Shown piece by piece: positions 12,438 through 23,724 of a stretch of 64,000 bases of DNA (positions are counted from its first letter, which is position 1; the number at the start of each line of letters is the position of its first letter). Origin of the DNA: Asterias amurensis (lineage: Eukaryota; Echinodermata; Asteroidea; Forcipulatida; Asteriidae); the NCBI RefSeq assembly GCF_032118995.1, contig NC_092657.1:9921391-9985390 (forward strand), in the 5' to 3' direction. Below the pieces are notes generated by a model. It was given only the letters and a program-made list of their open reading frames with translations, did not search any database and was not told the origin of the DNA. The position numbers and the translations under genes were made by a program.

Positions 12438-13733
12438 ATGGCTGAATCAAGATGTCATCTCGTTGACAACGAGGGAGTGCAAAATATAATAGATGCCTCC
12501 GACAGTAAAAGCACAAAGCAGCTTATAAAGTATGCTGTAAAATCTAAATCTCATTTGCAAGGATTTGCAAGAGGTTGGTGAACTGCCCAATTGTGAGCTC
12601 GACGAAATCATTGGTAAATTGTATTGTGGAGCACGACAACAAAATGGTAAACTGTACTGCAAAAAAGGTATGCTGTCGATCCGCTTCGGGCTCCAACGTC
12701 ATTTCATCAATAAAGGTAAATCTGACATCATCGGTCACACAGATTTTGCTAATTCATCAAGAGTCTTCAAGAGCTTCTCAGCAACATTAAAGCAGAAGTG
12801 GAAGGGATTTGTTACGCACAAGATGGCAATAACAGAGAAAGATATGAGCACTATTCATGATTCTGTGGACGTGACTGATCCATTGGGCCTTCAAAACAAG
12901 GTTAATTTGGATTTTATGTTGTATTTCAGCATCACAGGAAGAGAGAATTGGTAGAATTAAAACGTGATAGTTTTGAGATGCACGTTGAGCCAACTGGAAA
13001 GCGATACACAACTTTGAAAGATACTCTCACTAAAAACAACGGTGCGGATGATCTGGAAAAGAGCCAAGGTGGTGTGATGATCGAAACATATGATATGTGA
13101 TATCCAGTGGCTTCTTTCTGGTCATATGTGGAAAAGCTAAACCTAGGGTGTGAATGGTTCTGGCAAAAACCGAAGTCAAAGGAGCCAATATCAGGTCGAT
13201 GGTACTGTAACTCTCCACTTGGGAAAAACGAGCTGGGTGATAAGATGAAGGAAAGTTCCCTGAAAGCAGGAACCCGCGTGTATACAAGCCAATGTCTGCG
13301 TGCAACGAGCGTGCGTATAACATGTCTGAGGGATGCAGGCTTCAAAGACAGAGACATAATGTCAGTGTCCGGTCATCATTCAGAATCCAGTTTGAAGCAC
13401 TACGTAAGAACCACCGACAAGAAAAAAGAAGAAATGGCCCATGCCATAAGTTCTTCAATAAACTCAAACCAACAAATCCAAATCGCACCATCTGTGGGAC
13501 TTTCCACTGCATTTGACATTCCTTCACCTTCATCTGCTGATAACATTCCTGGCCCTATGGTATACGTCCAAGAGGAGATCCCGGATCTTGATCTACAGGG
13601 AGGGATTTTGCGTGAGTTTGCTAATTCACCACGGGGTACTATGACAATCCCTGTCAATATCACAAACACTAGCAGCCAGAAGAACAAACCCACCAATTTC
13701 CACAACTGCGTGGTGAACATTTACCAGAAGTAA
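12438..13733 (+). pseudogene. Crypton-type tyrosine recombinase (DUF3504/KIAA1958-like)
   Basis: Tyrosine-recombinase transposase of the Crypton DNA transposons, related to domesticated KIAA1958-type proteins. Start ATG at 12438 (MAESRCHLVDNEG), then DASDSKSTKQLIKYAV. A second frame (12565-12954) carries the DNA-binding half: CELDEIIGKLYCGARQ, FGLQRHFINKG, SSRVFKSFSATLKQK, DPLGLQNKVNLDFML. A third frame from about 12950 has RDSFEMHVEPTGKRY, LTKNNGADD, PVASFWSYVEKLN, CLRATSVR, DIMSVSGHHSESSLKHY, then a Ser/Pro-rich tail to 13733. Two frame changes (near 12570 and 12950) and one TGA (13098) break it. The usual HxxR catalytic box reads QCLR, so the His is replaced by Gln; the GH and Tyr positions remain. 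No terminal repeats are expected for Cryptons and none were seen. Confidence 0.85.
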
Positions 13734-13739
13734 CTTCAA

Positions 13740-15601
13740 CCACTGAAACCACCTGTAAATATGTTTTTTTTAACGTTGACTGTTGGATTTTTTATTTTAC
13801 TTTTATCCGTTGGATTGGTATATTTTACCAGTGTTGGATTTAATGAAAGACATGAAGACACAATTTGGTAAGTTATAACACTTTTATACATTTTAAAATC
13901 AAGGCCCAGTTCATGAAATCAGCTTTTAACCAAACAATTAGAAGAATCTTCATTATTTGGTGTATATTAGTAATATTGACTGCTTAATATTCGGGGCATA
14001 ATTGAAATTATAGGCCTTCGGTGCAGTCAATATTTCTGTATTATAATATTATAAAATTACTAACACTTACAGTACACAGTAACACCTGACAAGGCTTGAA
14101 AACTGAACAAGCAGCTAGTGTTTAGCCCGCTTCATACTTCCTGCCAATGCAATTACGAAGTGTGTAGTGTGTAAATAAGCTCAGTGAATACTGCCGTCAT
14201 AAATTTGCAACGAATATTCGCAATAAGAGTAACATACCTCTTACTTTTTCTGTATTCTGGATGGCTGAAACACGGTCACGTGGGATGAACTAAAATATAG
14301 TGTAGTGACTGCCTGCGTGTGTTTGCGGGAACTAATTCCCGAGCGGGCACTAGTCTTTGGAAACGTGCCCGGGTACAGGGGCCCTCTTTTGACTTGAATC
14401 GTGAAAGCAAAACTACTAAACTTCCCGATTTCTGTTCTTATTTCACATTTAAGACCGAGCTGCGTTATAAAACACATATAGACCATGGGATGATCGTTAG
14501 AATTGTTCAAAACCGTAGTCCCCACTATTGGACCACGCAATTTTGTATGTAGGTATGAAATAAAACACAGATTCCATTACTTGCTGTTGCTCGGCGGAGA
14601 TCCTGCACCGTATCTCGAAAAAAACTAATTACGGCGACAAATAGTGATCTAAAAATCCTCGGAAGCCTACGATGTGGGTGACGTCATTCGAAGCATTATC
14701 GTGTTTCATTCCCACACTGTACCGTTATAACATACAGTGTAATTCTTCCAACCCCTGAATAAAAGGATGCCGATTTACAAGCTTGTTCCACAAAATTATA
14801 AGTTATCCCACAAGCGCGAGTGGAAATCCGAACAAAATAGTGCGCCTGCGTCCCATAAACTTGGCCGCGCGTGTGATAATAAAAATTTATCACCAGACAT
14901 CGTAGCATCGAAAAACAAAAGGCAACTTAAACTTGATGTTCAATGAATAAAAATCATGGTTTTTTGTTGTGGGCCGTTGCATGTAATCCGCCAGAAAAGG
15001 GGAAAATTTACTTCGTTCACATTAAACACTTGGAAAAGGTTATTTCACTGCCGTGAACGATTGGTCAATAGTCCCAGTGTATACAGAGGTTGTCAAAAAA
15101 ACATTTTTTTACCTAAAATTACCCAAATATCGGTCTGTTCACGAACTGTGCAATTTAAGAGCTTGGCAACAACCAAATTCGCACTCAGTACCATTGAAAA
15201 CCCTTGTGCGTCAAATTTCATGCGTTCTTCAATACCCATCCCATGGTTGACTGGCATAATTAAGTAACTAGTGAATGTGTATTTCCCCTTTGGACCTGTG
15301 AGTGACAATAGGGGCCTATTTCTCGAGGGCGAACTTTTGGTCACTCAAAGTCCCTCAGGGGAAATGACGTACACTAGTTACCTCATTGCCAGTCAACATG
15401 TGTAAAATAGTCGCAGTGTGGGCAGAGATGTGATGTTAAATTCACGTGGTCGTAATATTCGCTTCGCATTCTCTGGAGTTATGAGCTGGGCTTTATTTAG
15501 TGTATATGACTATACATTACTGATCATCAGCATCTGAGCATGACCAGGGCCTGATGATCCACCACAAACAATCAATGATTCTTAGATTTTTGTATTTTCA
15601 G
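13740..15601. other. No gene recognised
   Basis: AT-rich spacer. ORFs at 14241-14552 and 14956-15267 are short and resemble nothing. The last bases (TTTTTGTATTTTCAG, 15587-15601) form the acceptor for the next exon. Confidence 0.4.
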
Positions 15602-16058
15602 CGTAGCAATGCCGTTCCACCACTTCTTCAGCTGCTCACCACACTGCGCTTCTATGGCATTGCAAAATTTTGTATGGTTGAAGGTGACCTCCATAATGTC
15701 AGTGCAGCATCAGTTTGCAGAACTATTCATAGAGTTACAAGAGCCATCTCCATATTGACAATTGAGGTCATCACATTCCCCATTGAAATACAAGATGTAA
15801 TGAGGGTGAAGCGAGACTTCCATGCAGTGTCCGGTTTTCCTGGTGTGGTAGATGCCATCGACTGCACACATGTAAACTTGTATGGCGCTCCACTTGGAGA
15901 AGATGAGCACCTTTACATTAACAGTAAAGCATTAACATGCATGTTGTCTGTGGTGCTGGGTTTAAGATAATTAATGTGGTTGCCAGATGGCCTGGAAGCT
16001 CACATGATAGTGCTGTTCTGCATGGAAGTCTGCCTGGACAGAGGTTCACCGGTGGAAG
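15602..16058 (+). pseudogene. PIF/Harbinger (HARBI1-like) DDE_4 nuclease exon, one frameshift
   Basis: Splice-bounded exon: acceptor TTTTCAG at 15595-15601 and donor GGAAG|GTAAGA at 16059. It encodes LLTTLRFYGIAKFCMVEGD, the helix segment SAASVCRTIHRVTRAI, then FPGVVDAIDCTHVNLYGAP (first catalytic Asp in AIDCTHV) and, after a single frame change near 15945, FKIINVVARWPGSSHDSAVL (second Asp in SSHDS). The third catalytic residue would be in a later exon that I did not find. Better preserved than the copy at 1801-2400. It may be a HARBI1-like host gene or a transposon; splice signals at both ends fit either. Confidence 0.85.
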
Positions 16059-16189
16059 GTAAGATAAATAGGCTACTTTTGTACTGACCTGTCTTTAGTC
16101 CACAAGTGGGAGTGGAGTTGCTCACGAAAGACACGATTGTACTCACGACTACACTATACTATGGTGGCCCTGAAGGGACACAGCCAGTC

Positions 16190-16440
16190 ATGAATATTTT
16201 TTGCGACATCGTGAATATTTTTGCGCTGTCGTGAATATTTTTGCGCGTCGTTAATTTATTCACGAAATGTCGCGAATTTTGTCATGGCTAGTCGCGAATA
16301 TTGTTACGATGTCGTGAATATTTCTACTCCTAGTCGCGAATAGTTTCTTGATTGGTCGCACATACTTTGACGACTAGTCGCGAATAGTTCCCCTGACGTC
16401 GTGAATAATTCTGCAACTAGTCACAAATATTTTTTGTTGC
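16190..16440. repeat. Minisatellite, about ten degenerate 24-28-bp units
   Basis: Units of the type GTCGTGAATATTTTTGCG alternate with CTAGTCGCGAATATT. The core TCG(C/T)GAATA is constant; the T run and the spacer vary. CpG-rich compared with its surroundings. Confidence 0.85.
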
Positions 16441-16559
16441 GTAACTTGAAGGGTTCTATCTTTCTGTGCATGATGGGATAGCATGCTACGGTTATTGGTC
16501 AACTCGGTCCCAAGTCAACTCGGTCCCTATAGTTAATCGATGGGAAGCGGAAACAAACA

Positions 16560-17215
16560 ACATGGAATGGGATGCCGTGTGCACCGATCTTTGGTAATGT
16601 TGTTTGATGCCTTCAATAGCGTCCCATTTGTTTATAAACTTATTGAACAATGTTTGTTTCACTTTTTAAAATTAGGAATTTAAGTATATTAATAAATGTT
16701 ATCAACATTTGTTGTGGGTGTAGTTTTTTGTTTTCAACAGTCTGATTTTGCTTGTGTTTTAATGATTTGTGTGATTTTAAAATGTTTCATACAATGACCT
16801 TTTTATACTGTTTAATTATATTTTTATCATTGGCAGGGGTCTGGTTTTACAAATCTTTTTATGAAAGTTTTATACTTTTGTTTTAACCTTGACAGCCCTT
16901 GTTCAACTTGTACTTATTGTGTATGTCTAAAGATTTAAAATAAAATGTTACTTTGCAATGCGTTCAAATGAATAATATAAACACAGTACACTTTCTGATA
17001 ATTACAAAATGATGAATTTCAGTAATATATGTAAATAGTAAGAAATATTGACAAATCAAATATACATAACAATGTGATCCCCTTGATTTGCTTGTATTTT
17101 GTTTTTAATTGTCATAACCATATCCATTCTATCTTTTCCCACTTCCCACCTGTTCTTCTCAGAACATTTATAACATTTTTCCTTCCTCCACAGATTATTA
17201 TTAAATCATTATTTT
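16560..17215. other. AT-rich, no gene
   Basis: Very T-rich sequence between the minisatellite and the CAGGTTT array. No ORF of interest and no repeat unit apparent. Confidence 0.5.
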
Positions 17216-17219
17216 TCAC

Positions 17220-17930
17220 CCTACAGGTTTGTAAAAACAACTACATAATTTTGTTGGTAGGTTTTTAACCTAATTGTTCTACAGGACTGTGTTTAACCCG
17301 CTTTTTTCACAGGCTTATGTTAACGTTTTCCTTTTCAGATTTTTTTTTAACCTTTTCCTTTTCAGATTTGTACATAACGTATATTTTTCTGCAGGTTTTC
17401 TAACCCTTTCTTTTACAGGTCTATATTTACCGCTATTTTTTCACAGGTTTATATTTACGTTTTCCCTTTCAGGTTTGCACATAACTTTTCCTTTTCAGAT
17501 TTGTACATAACGCATTTTTTTGCAGGTTTTATAACCCTTTATTGTACATAATTGTATTAACCCCAATTTTTTCACAGGTTTATGTTAATGTCTTCCCTTT
17601 CAGGTTTGTACATAACTTGATTTTGCAGGTTTTATAACCTGTTATACTGCAGGTTTTTAAAAAGTTTTCCTTTACAGGTTTGTAAATATTTACTATTTTT
17701 ACAGGTTCCTGTTATTGACTACATTATTTTTACGGGGTGATGTTAACCCATTTTTTCTTTACAGGTTTTTACATAATTTATTTTTCGCAGGTTTAACCCG
17801 TTCTTTTACAGGGCCTTGTTAACCCCATTTATTTGCAGGTTTTTTTCACTTTTTTCTTTCACGTCTGTTAATTAATAATCAATTTTGTACAGGATTTATA
17901 ACCCGTTCTCTCCACAGGAATGATTTAACA
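17220..17930 (+). repeat. Array of about 23 polypyrimidine-CAGGTTT units upstream of a Penelope-like ORF
   Basis: A degenerate 25-27-bp tandem repeat with consensus near TTTTnnCAGGTTTnTAnnTAAC. Clear copies have their CAG near 17224, 17282, 17310, 17363, 17391, 17416, 17445, 17470, 17522, 17575, 17600, 17626, 17650, 17676, 17701, 17762, 17788, 17836, 17889 and 17915. Every unit is a T-rich tract followed by CAG|G, the shape of a 3' splice acceptor. The array ends about 30 bp before the ATG at 17963. Confidence 0.85.
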
Positions 17931-17962
17931 ATTTTCCCCTTTACTGTATTCCCCCATCCATT

Positions 17963-20010
17963 ATGGCACTTGCTCCCGACACCAAGTGCATTTTCCGCAA
18001 GCTTCGTAAGCTTAAGGAAAAGAACACCCGTTACATGTCACATCTTGATAACTACCGTTTTTATCGTTTGTCCCGTATCATTCCCAAAGGCCTACAGATC
18101 AAGTGTACCCCTTCCTTTGGGGACCTTGACCCATCCTTTTTTAAGAAAAGGAGCAAGACACTCACTAATACGTCTTTCCGTTTGATCAAGTTGCTGGAAA
18201 ATCAATGCCAACAATTCATTGATAACCAGTTGCTTGAGATAACAGACACTGAGTCTCAACTCCAGGAGTCGTGTTCCATTGAAGAGTTTGAACAGTTACA
18301 AGATACCATACTATGTAACGTCAAACACTTAAGGTCCACCCTAATGGTCACACAGAACAAGAAACGTATGAATGTCCTGGCTAACCATAAGAAACACACC
18401 CATAGACGTTTCCACAGTAAGAGAGCCAGCATTGCTCCTCCCACTGTTAGGTCGCCAGAGACCAATACTGTAGTTAACCTGTCTGACATGGTCCTTACTG
18501 ACCCACAGGTTAAACTCCTCTCAAGGGGTCTTAAGTTTTGCCCCACACCCAGAGAACCTAACCAACTTCTTTTCCAACAGGACATGGCCCAATTCAATCG
18601 TAGGTTACGTCTACGTGAATACTTTCATGTAGAACCTTCCATGGATGACGAGTCATCTGTGGAGACCAAACCCATTCCCCGCAACCGCTTCAAAGAAAAG
18701 AGTACTTGGGTACCCCCTAAGAACCGAGATGTGTCTCTAGGGACATACATCAATTCGGTTAACTCCGAGGTTCTTAAGGCCCCCAGTACCCCTACTCCCA
18801 ATAACCTCCCCCAAGATGAGCGGCACGCCCTTACACAACTCCGCCAATCACCAGACGTAGTGATTAAACGGGCTGACAAGGGGTCCGCAGTTGTAGTCAT
18901 GAACACACATGACTACATTGCTGAGGGCCTTAGACAGCTCAGTAACACTGATCATTACATTGAATGTGCTTCTGATCCCACGGAATCTTTCTCCCAAGAT
19001 ATCAGTGACACCCTGGTTAGGATTTATAACGCCAATGGTATTGAGAAAGATACATTTAACTATCTCCTCCCACATGACCCCCGTACAGCAAGGTTCTACC
19101 TTCTACCTAAGATACAAAAGCCCAATAACCCGGGGAGACCTATTGTATCTGGGAATGGTAGCCCCACAGAGCGCATTTCTGAGTTTGTCGATAGCTTCCT
19201 CAAACCCTTAGTCTGCTGTATTCCTTCCTTCATCAAGGATACCAAAGACTTTCTCCACAAACTAGATGAGGTCAAGCACCAAATACCTGACTCTGCTATT
19301 TTGGTTACTTTTGATGTTTCATCACTGTATACTAATATACCCCATCATGAAGGCATGAGTGCATGTGTCTCTGCCCTCAATGCTAGGAATCAGTCCCGCC
19401 CCTCAGTGAGTCATATTAAGGAACTCATGAGCCACATTCTAATGAAGAATAATTTCACATTTTCTGACAGGCATTTTCTACAGGTACAGGGTACTGCCAT
19501 GGGTACCAAAAGACTCCTGTCCTCCGCCCCCAACCGACCACTAGTTTGGTGGAGATTGATTGATATTTTCTCCATCTGGTGTGGTGACCAAGACAGCTTG
19601 GATGAGTTTACTAACCATATCAACTCATTTCACCCCACCATAAAGTTCACTACCGAACAATCTCTCACCAGTGTGAACTTTCTAGATGTGACAATAACTA
19701 AGTCTCCTAATGGCCTTGTCACTGTAAGAAAGCAATTGCTTACAGTCAGGCCTTACGTATCAGGCGTATCTGTTCCACAGATACCCTGTACAAGAGGCGC
19801 TCATCAGAGCTAAGGAAACACCTTGTATCTAAGGGACACAGCGAACGTAGGGTCCAACTTGCTATCAACAGGGCTCTCAACGTACCTCGTCATACTCTGT
19901 TGACTAACACGGGAGGTGAAAAAGCTCCGACCAATAGAGTTGCTTTGGTCACCACCTTCCACCCCAAACTACCCAAACACCCAGTTTATACGACGGACAA
20001 GATGACAATC
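17963..20010 (+). mobile_element. Penelope-like retroelement, reverse transcriptase ORF
   Basis: The ORF starts at ATG 17963 and is open for 616 codons to 19813. The N-terminal half is basic (KLRKLKEKNTRY). The RT core follows in Penelope order: RADKGSAVVVMNTHDYI, ARFYLLPKIQKPNNPGRP, GSPTERISEFVDSFLKPL, LVTFDVSSLYTNIPHHEG, FLQVQGTAMGTK, then RLIDIFSIW and SVNFLDVTITKSPNG. A short stretch expected between GTAMGT and the catalytic box is missing, and that box has one Asp (LIDIF instead of a DD pair), so activity is unlikely. After a frame change near 19750 the tail goes on: YSQALRIRRICSTDTLYK, LRKHLVSKGHSERRV, then RVALVTTFHPKLPK. The GIY-YIG endonuclease usual in many Penelope elements is absent, so it is 3'-truncated. 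Confidence 0.92.
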
Positions 20011-20019
20011 TGCCTAACT

Positions 20020-20500
20020 TAGAATCGCAAAACTGATCAAGCATTGAGGATCATTATTAAGTTAATCAATACGGCGATTAGAAACATCGGTAACATTTGC
20101 CTTTTTAATTTGGCTTGGGCTGGCTATTAAAAAATACTCTTTATATCATAAAGCTTGCCAAAAATCTTGGGCATGCAGTCCCTCCTTCCTCCCTGGTGCC
20201 ACATCGCAATAATCGTAAAAAGTTGTATTACGCGCTGGTGGGCGTCGACAGGGTTCAGTCAACAGGTCAAAGAACGTAAACAAACCAAACTTGTTTTGTT
20301 ATTGTTCATGGCCGCCGCCATCTAGTTGACGACTGACTAGAGTCGTTCGCGCTTCAGTAGTAACGCGCACGCGCACTGTTTGACACCAATCAACCATTGG
20401 TAAACCATTGGTCCTTGCACGAACTTGGCCTATGCTTTTAAATAAGCTGTTTTGAGATATGGATGTCGGATAGAGGGCGCACTTTGATTTGGGTAATACA
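20020..20500. other. No gene recognised
   Basis: Spacer after the Penelope relic. Contains a GAGGGCGCAC motif (20472) that recurs in several spacers of this window (6953, 39842), probably a piece of a common repeat. Confidence 0.4.
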
Positions 20501-20503
20501 ATT

Positions 20504-20658
20504 CATAGACCTTTTCGCAAATACTGGGGCGCGCACGTAAAGCTTGGAATTAGGTGCATTGTGGTCTAGCTGATTACAAATTTGATTCATATATATCCCA
20601 CAATGCACCTCATTGAACAGTCTGCGCTTGCGCATTGGTATTTGTGATAAGGTCTATT
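20504..20658. repeat. Small palindromic MITE (TAGACCTTAT termini)
   Basis: Left end CATAGACCTTTTCGCAAATAC, right end GTATTTGTGATAAGGTCTA; the inner arms GGTGCATTGTGG and CCACAATGCACC also pair. A single similar end (ATAGACCTTATTGCAGATA) lies at about 27818, upstream of the SAP exon. Length near 155 bp. Confidence 0.75.
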
Positions 20659-20700
20659 ATGGCTGCTGTGGGTAAAGTGTTGGTGAAGAGCATTGACGAG
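20659..20700 (+). CDS. Candidate first coding exon, 14 codons
   Basis: ATG at 20659 opens MAAVGKVLVKSIDE and ends exactly at a consensus donor (GACGAG|GTAAGTGG). Phase 0. The start codon touches the end of the preceding MITE, so that MITE would supply the 5' UTR or promoter. No downstream exon was identified, so this is a signal-based proposal only. Too short for homology. Confidence 0.35.
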
Positions 20701-21490
20701 GTAAGTGGTGTGTGTATAATGTTTAAAAAAAATTAATTTGGTATTCTGTCTGAAGCGTTAGGTTACAACTGTTTGGAAACAGAATCAAGACAATTCTCGT
20801 AACTGAAAGTGGAAAATAACAGTCTAGTTGTGATATGCTCGTAAAGCACTCCATCCTCCCGACTTGCCTGTGGACGCTCGCAGATGAAAGACCATCTGTG
20901 GTCACAAATTTTGTAGTATGTTCTCCGTTTTATTCATATGGAAGTAAGTGCTAAAATTAAAACAAATCACTTTTTGGTAAAAGTAGATACTTGTTGCATT
21001 TTAGTAAATACTTGTAAGTAACAGTTTTTACTTCCTTTCATTCATATGGATGGTAGTAAGTATTTGAAATGTTCAAGTAAAAGTAAGTACTACTTTTTAT
21101 TCATACGACCCAATGTACTATGTAAGACTTTAACCACCCTTTATTTTTATTCATCAGTTGAAATTAAAAACAAAATTAAGTAAATAATTTTTGATTTTTA
21201 TTTTATATGTATACAAATTGGAAGCTACCCCTCCTTGTCACCTTGACCTTGGCCCTTTTTTATGGATTAGGTTAACAATACTTGTTTGTGATAACATGGC
21301 CTATTTTTATAAAAAATCTCTGTTAACTGATTTACCCAGAGTAGCTGAAACTGGCAGAGCAAAATAAAATTGTGAAACGACAAAAATGTGCCGTATCACC
21401 ACTCACATATTGTACAACGGTAACAGCCTCAAAGTTGATTTTTCAGTTGAAAATTCATAAGGTATAATCAATTTGAGGCCAAAACTTCGT
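20701..21490. other. No gene recognised
   Basis: AT-rich. Around 20930-21110 a block with repeated AAGTAAGTA/TACTTGT and CATATGGA words appears, a degenerate short repeat. If the 14-codon exon is real this is intron. Confidence 0.4.
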
Positions 21491-21499
21491 GCTTCAAAT

Positions 21500-22603
21500 A
21501 TTTTATTACCGCTAGACAGTCAGGCGGGCTTGTCGCGGGACCTGTGTGCTCAATCTGTCACCGGTCTGGCCTGGGCATTTGGTTTTTTGCCTCGCCTTTC
21601 GTCCAATTGACCCCTTGGACGGCGCCTTGCATTCCTTGATAGGTCTGTGCTGGCTTGATCACTTTTGTCTGAGCAGCCTTTGAGTTGAGTTGACAATTTA
21701 TCAGTCATCAATTCACACGCTCCCAATTCACTGCGGTTCTTCAGCGTTCTCTGGATTTTGTTGGTCTCGGTGACATGCGTTTTTCTTTGCATTCATTTCG
21801 TATTGGGGCAGCAACCTCTGCAGCAATGTCAGGTATTCCCGAGGCGGATATTCAAGTTATGGGTCGTTGGAAGTCCAACGCCTATAGCCGCTACATTCGT
21901 ATTGACCCCGGCTTTATTTTGTAAAAAGCCTGCCCCTGCTCAGTTTTTCGTTTTTAATTTTGTTAATGCTGTTATGTGGATTTGATTTTAGTATTACAAC
22001 CCCGTTTTAATTTGTTTTATATCATTCTGTTTCCTTTATGAGCAACCCCACACCATGGTGAGCCTGTGGTGTGGGTTGTTGGCGACTCGTTTGTACAGTG
22101 GGCATTGCGCATAGCTGTGAGGGATGCTTCACTCATACCCGGCATAAAGGTGCAATGGTTCGGGAGGCGGGGACTCCGCAATGAACAGTTTGGAGATTTT
22201 CTACAACACACGCGGTCTCGCGAAAACTCCAATTATTCTTCATGTGGGATCAAATGACCTCGGCAAGGTGCCGAAGAAATGCATGTTGCATTACATTCAC
22301 AGGTTGCTGTCAAGCACCAGAGAACTTTTGCCGCACGCCATCATTTTCTGGTCGGAAATTTTACCACGAGTTGCCTATACTGGGGCGGTCAAACAAAACA
22401 AGGTTGAGCGGGCGAGACGGGCCATCAATCGTAATGTGGGTGGTCTGTTTAGGTCCTCGCCGGGTGGGTTGATTAGCCACCCCCAAATAGTGTGGTCGAA
22501 TCGTGAAGTATTTATCCACGACGGCATCCACCTTTCTAACACAGCTTGTCATTTCTTGATTTCTAATTTTAATGTTGCACTACGCACCTTATTTCCATAA
22601 AAG
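21500..22603 (+). mobile_element. Ngaro-like (DIRS-order) retroelement fossil, 3' part
   Basis: Two modules typical of Ngaro elements lie in the same orientation. First, the C-terminal part of a tyrosine recombinase (about 21690-21930), recognised by HSFRIGAATSAA and MGRWKSNAYSRYIR, which hold the HxxR box and the tyrosine. Second, an SGNH-hydrolase-like module (about 22060-22600), recognised by VVGDSFVQWALR near its start, a GSNDLG block, and DGIHLSN at its end, which holds the Asp-x-x-His. Ngaro elements in animals are known to carry such an SGNH ORF. Reverse transcriptase and gag parts were not found. The element is broken (a few breaks) and 5'-truncated; the SGNH part is still easily read, so it does not look very old. 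Confidence 0.75.
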
Positions 22604-22642
22604 TTATACCCAACTGAATAAATCTTGAGGCTATTTTGGCGG

Positions 22643-22660
22643 CGGTCATCGCGATGACCG
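22643..22660. repeat. 18-bp perfect palindrome downstream of the Ngaro-like fossil
   Basis: CGGTCATCGCGATGACCG, flanked by TTTGGCGG on both sides. It precedes the row of hairpins at 22919-23197. Confidence 0.85.
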
Positions 22661-22918
22661 TTTGGCGGTATTTCATTGTTTACACCTCAATAGTCCTCAG
22701 GTATATTCGTTCAGCTGTTATAATTTGCGACTTTGGGGGTCTTTGTTAATGGTATTACCATTATTATAACTATGGTATTCTGCGTTGACGGGATGAACCG
22801 TATTTTAGGCGCTTTGGCTTAATGTGCCATTAACCGGGGAATATGTGTTGTTTATTTAACTGTGCTATATTTGCTTTAATTTCAAGTTCATTCGCAAACC
22901 TTTTATTTTAACGCTTTT

Positions 22919-23197
22919 GGTTTCGCGGTACAGCCTCGTCCGCAAACCTGTATGCAGTAGTAGTTTTGGCGACCTCGCGGATTTAGCTACGGCCGGAGGT
23001 CAGTTTTGCTATTGGTTGATTTACTGTTGTTGGTTTCGCGGATCTATGCAACTGCCGAAATCAGTTTGGCTTTAATTGCTTTATTTATTACTTTTGATTT
23101 CGCGGGTGATGCGACTACCGGGAATCAGTTCAGCTTATTGGTTTGCATTAAACACATTTTAGACGATCTTGCGGATGGCAGGCAACTGCCAGAGATC
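22919..23197 (+). repeat. Five tandem hairpin units with compensating stems
   Basis: Hairpins at 22919-22948, 22971-23001, 23032-23062, 23096-23126 and 23165-23197, spaced 52-69 bp. The outer stems differ but still pair: GGTTT/AAACC, GACCTC/GAGGTC, GGTTTCG/CGAAATC, GATTTC/GGAATC, GATCT/AGATC. The inner part keeps GCGG opposite a CCG-rich strand, with loops of the type ATCTATGCAACTG. The row lies directly 3' of the Ngaro-like fossil and may be its 3' region. Confidence 0.8.
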
Positions 23198-23264
23198 TGG
23201 TTAAGTTTTATAAAATACAAGCATTTTGTTATGGCTTAGCTCATTGCAGCAAAAACAAATAAAA

Positions 23265-23715
23265 GGCTGCTCAGGCCACTCTGTTGGTCGAACCAATCTG
23301 TTTCTATGTCGTATGTGGTAATAAATCACTTATACAGACTAAAAAAGCAATTTCTACAGATCTTTTGGTATCTTGCATTATATTACTAGCTGGTCTTGTA
23401 TTTGTTGTACTTAAATTTAAAAGTTTCACTGAAAATAGCTGAACTACTGTATACTTGATAGTATACACCAATGATTGTTACAAATACATTTTGGAATATT
23501 AATTCAATGTAAACCTAATTTATGGCAAAAAAAGGTCACAAGTTCCACACTGTAACAGGAAATTGAGATTCCGGTGTCTCTGTGATAGATATTTGTTGAC
23601 CTCATATGAAAACAGTCTGATTTGTGAAATTGAAAGTATACATTAAATGTAATAGCAACCCCCACCAGTTAAAATTGCAAAGGGTGTAAAAGATATACCA
23701 CAATGTCACACTTTG
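23265..23715. other. No gene recognised
   Basis: AT-rich spacer with no ORF or repeat unit that I can support. Confidence 0.4.
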
Positions 23716-23724
23716 GCCCCCTTA

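Noticed and set aside
18256-19623. Minus-strand ORFs of 70-113 codons
   Set aside because: Shadows of the Penelope-like ORF on the plus strand.
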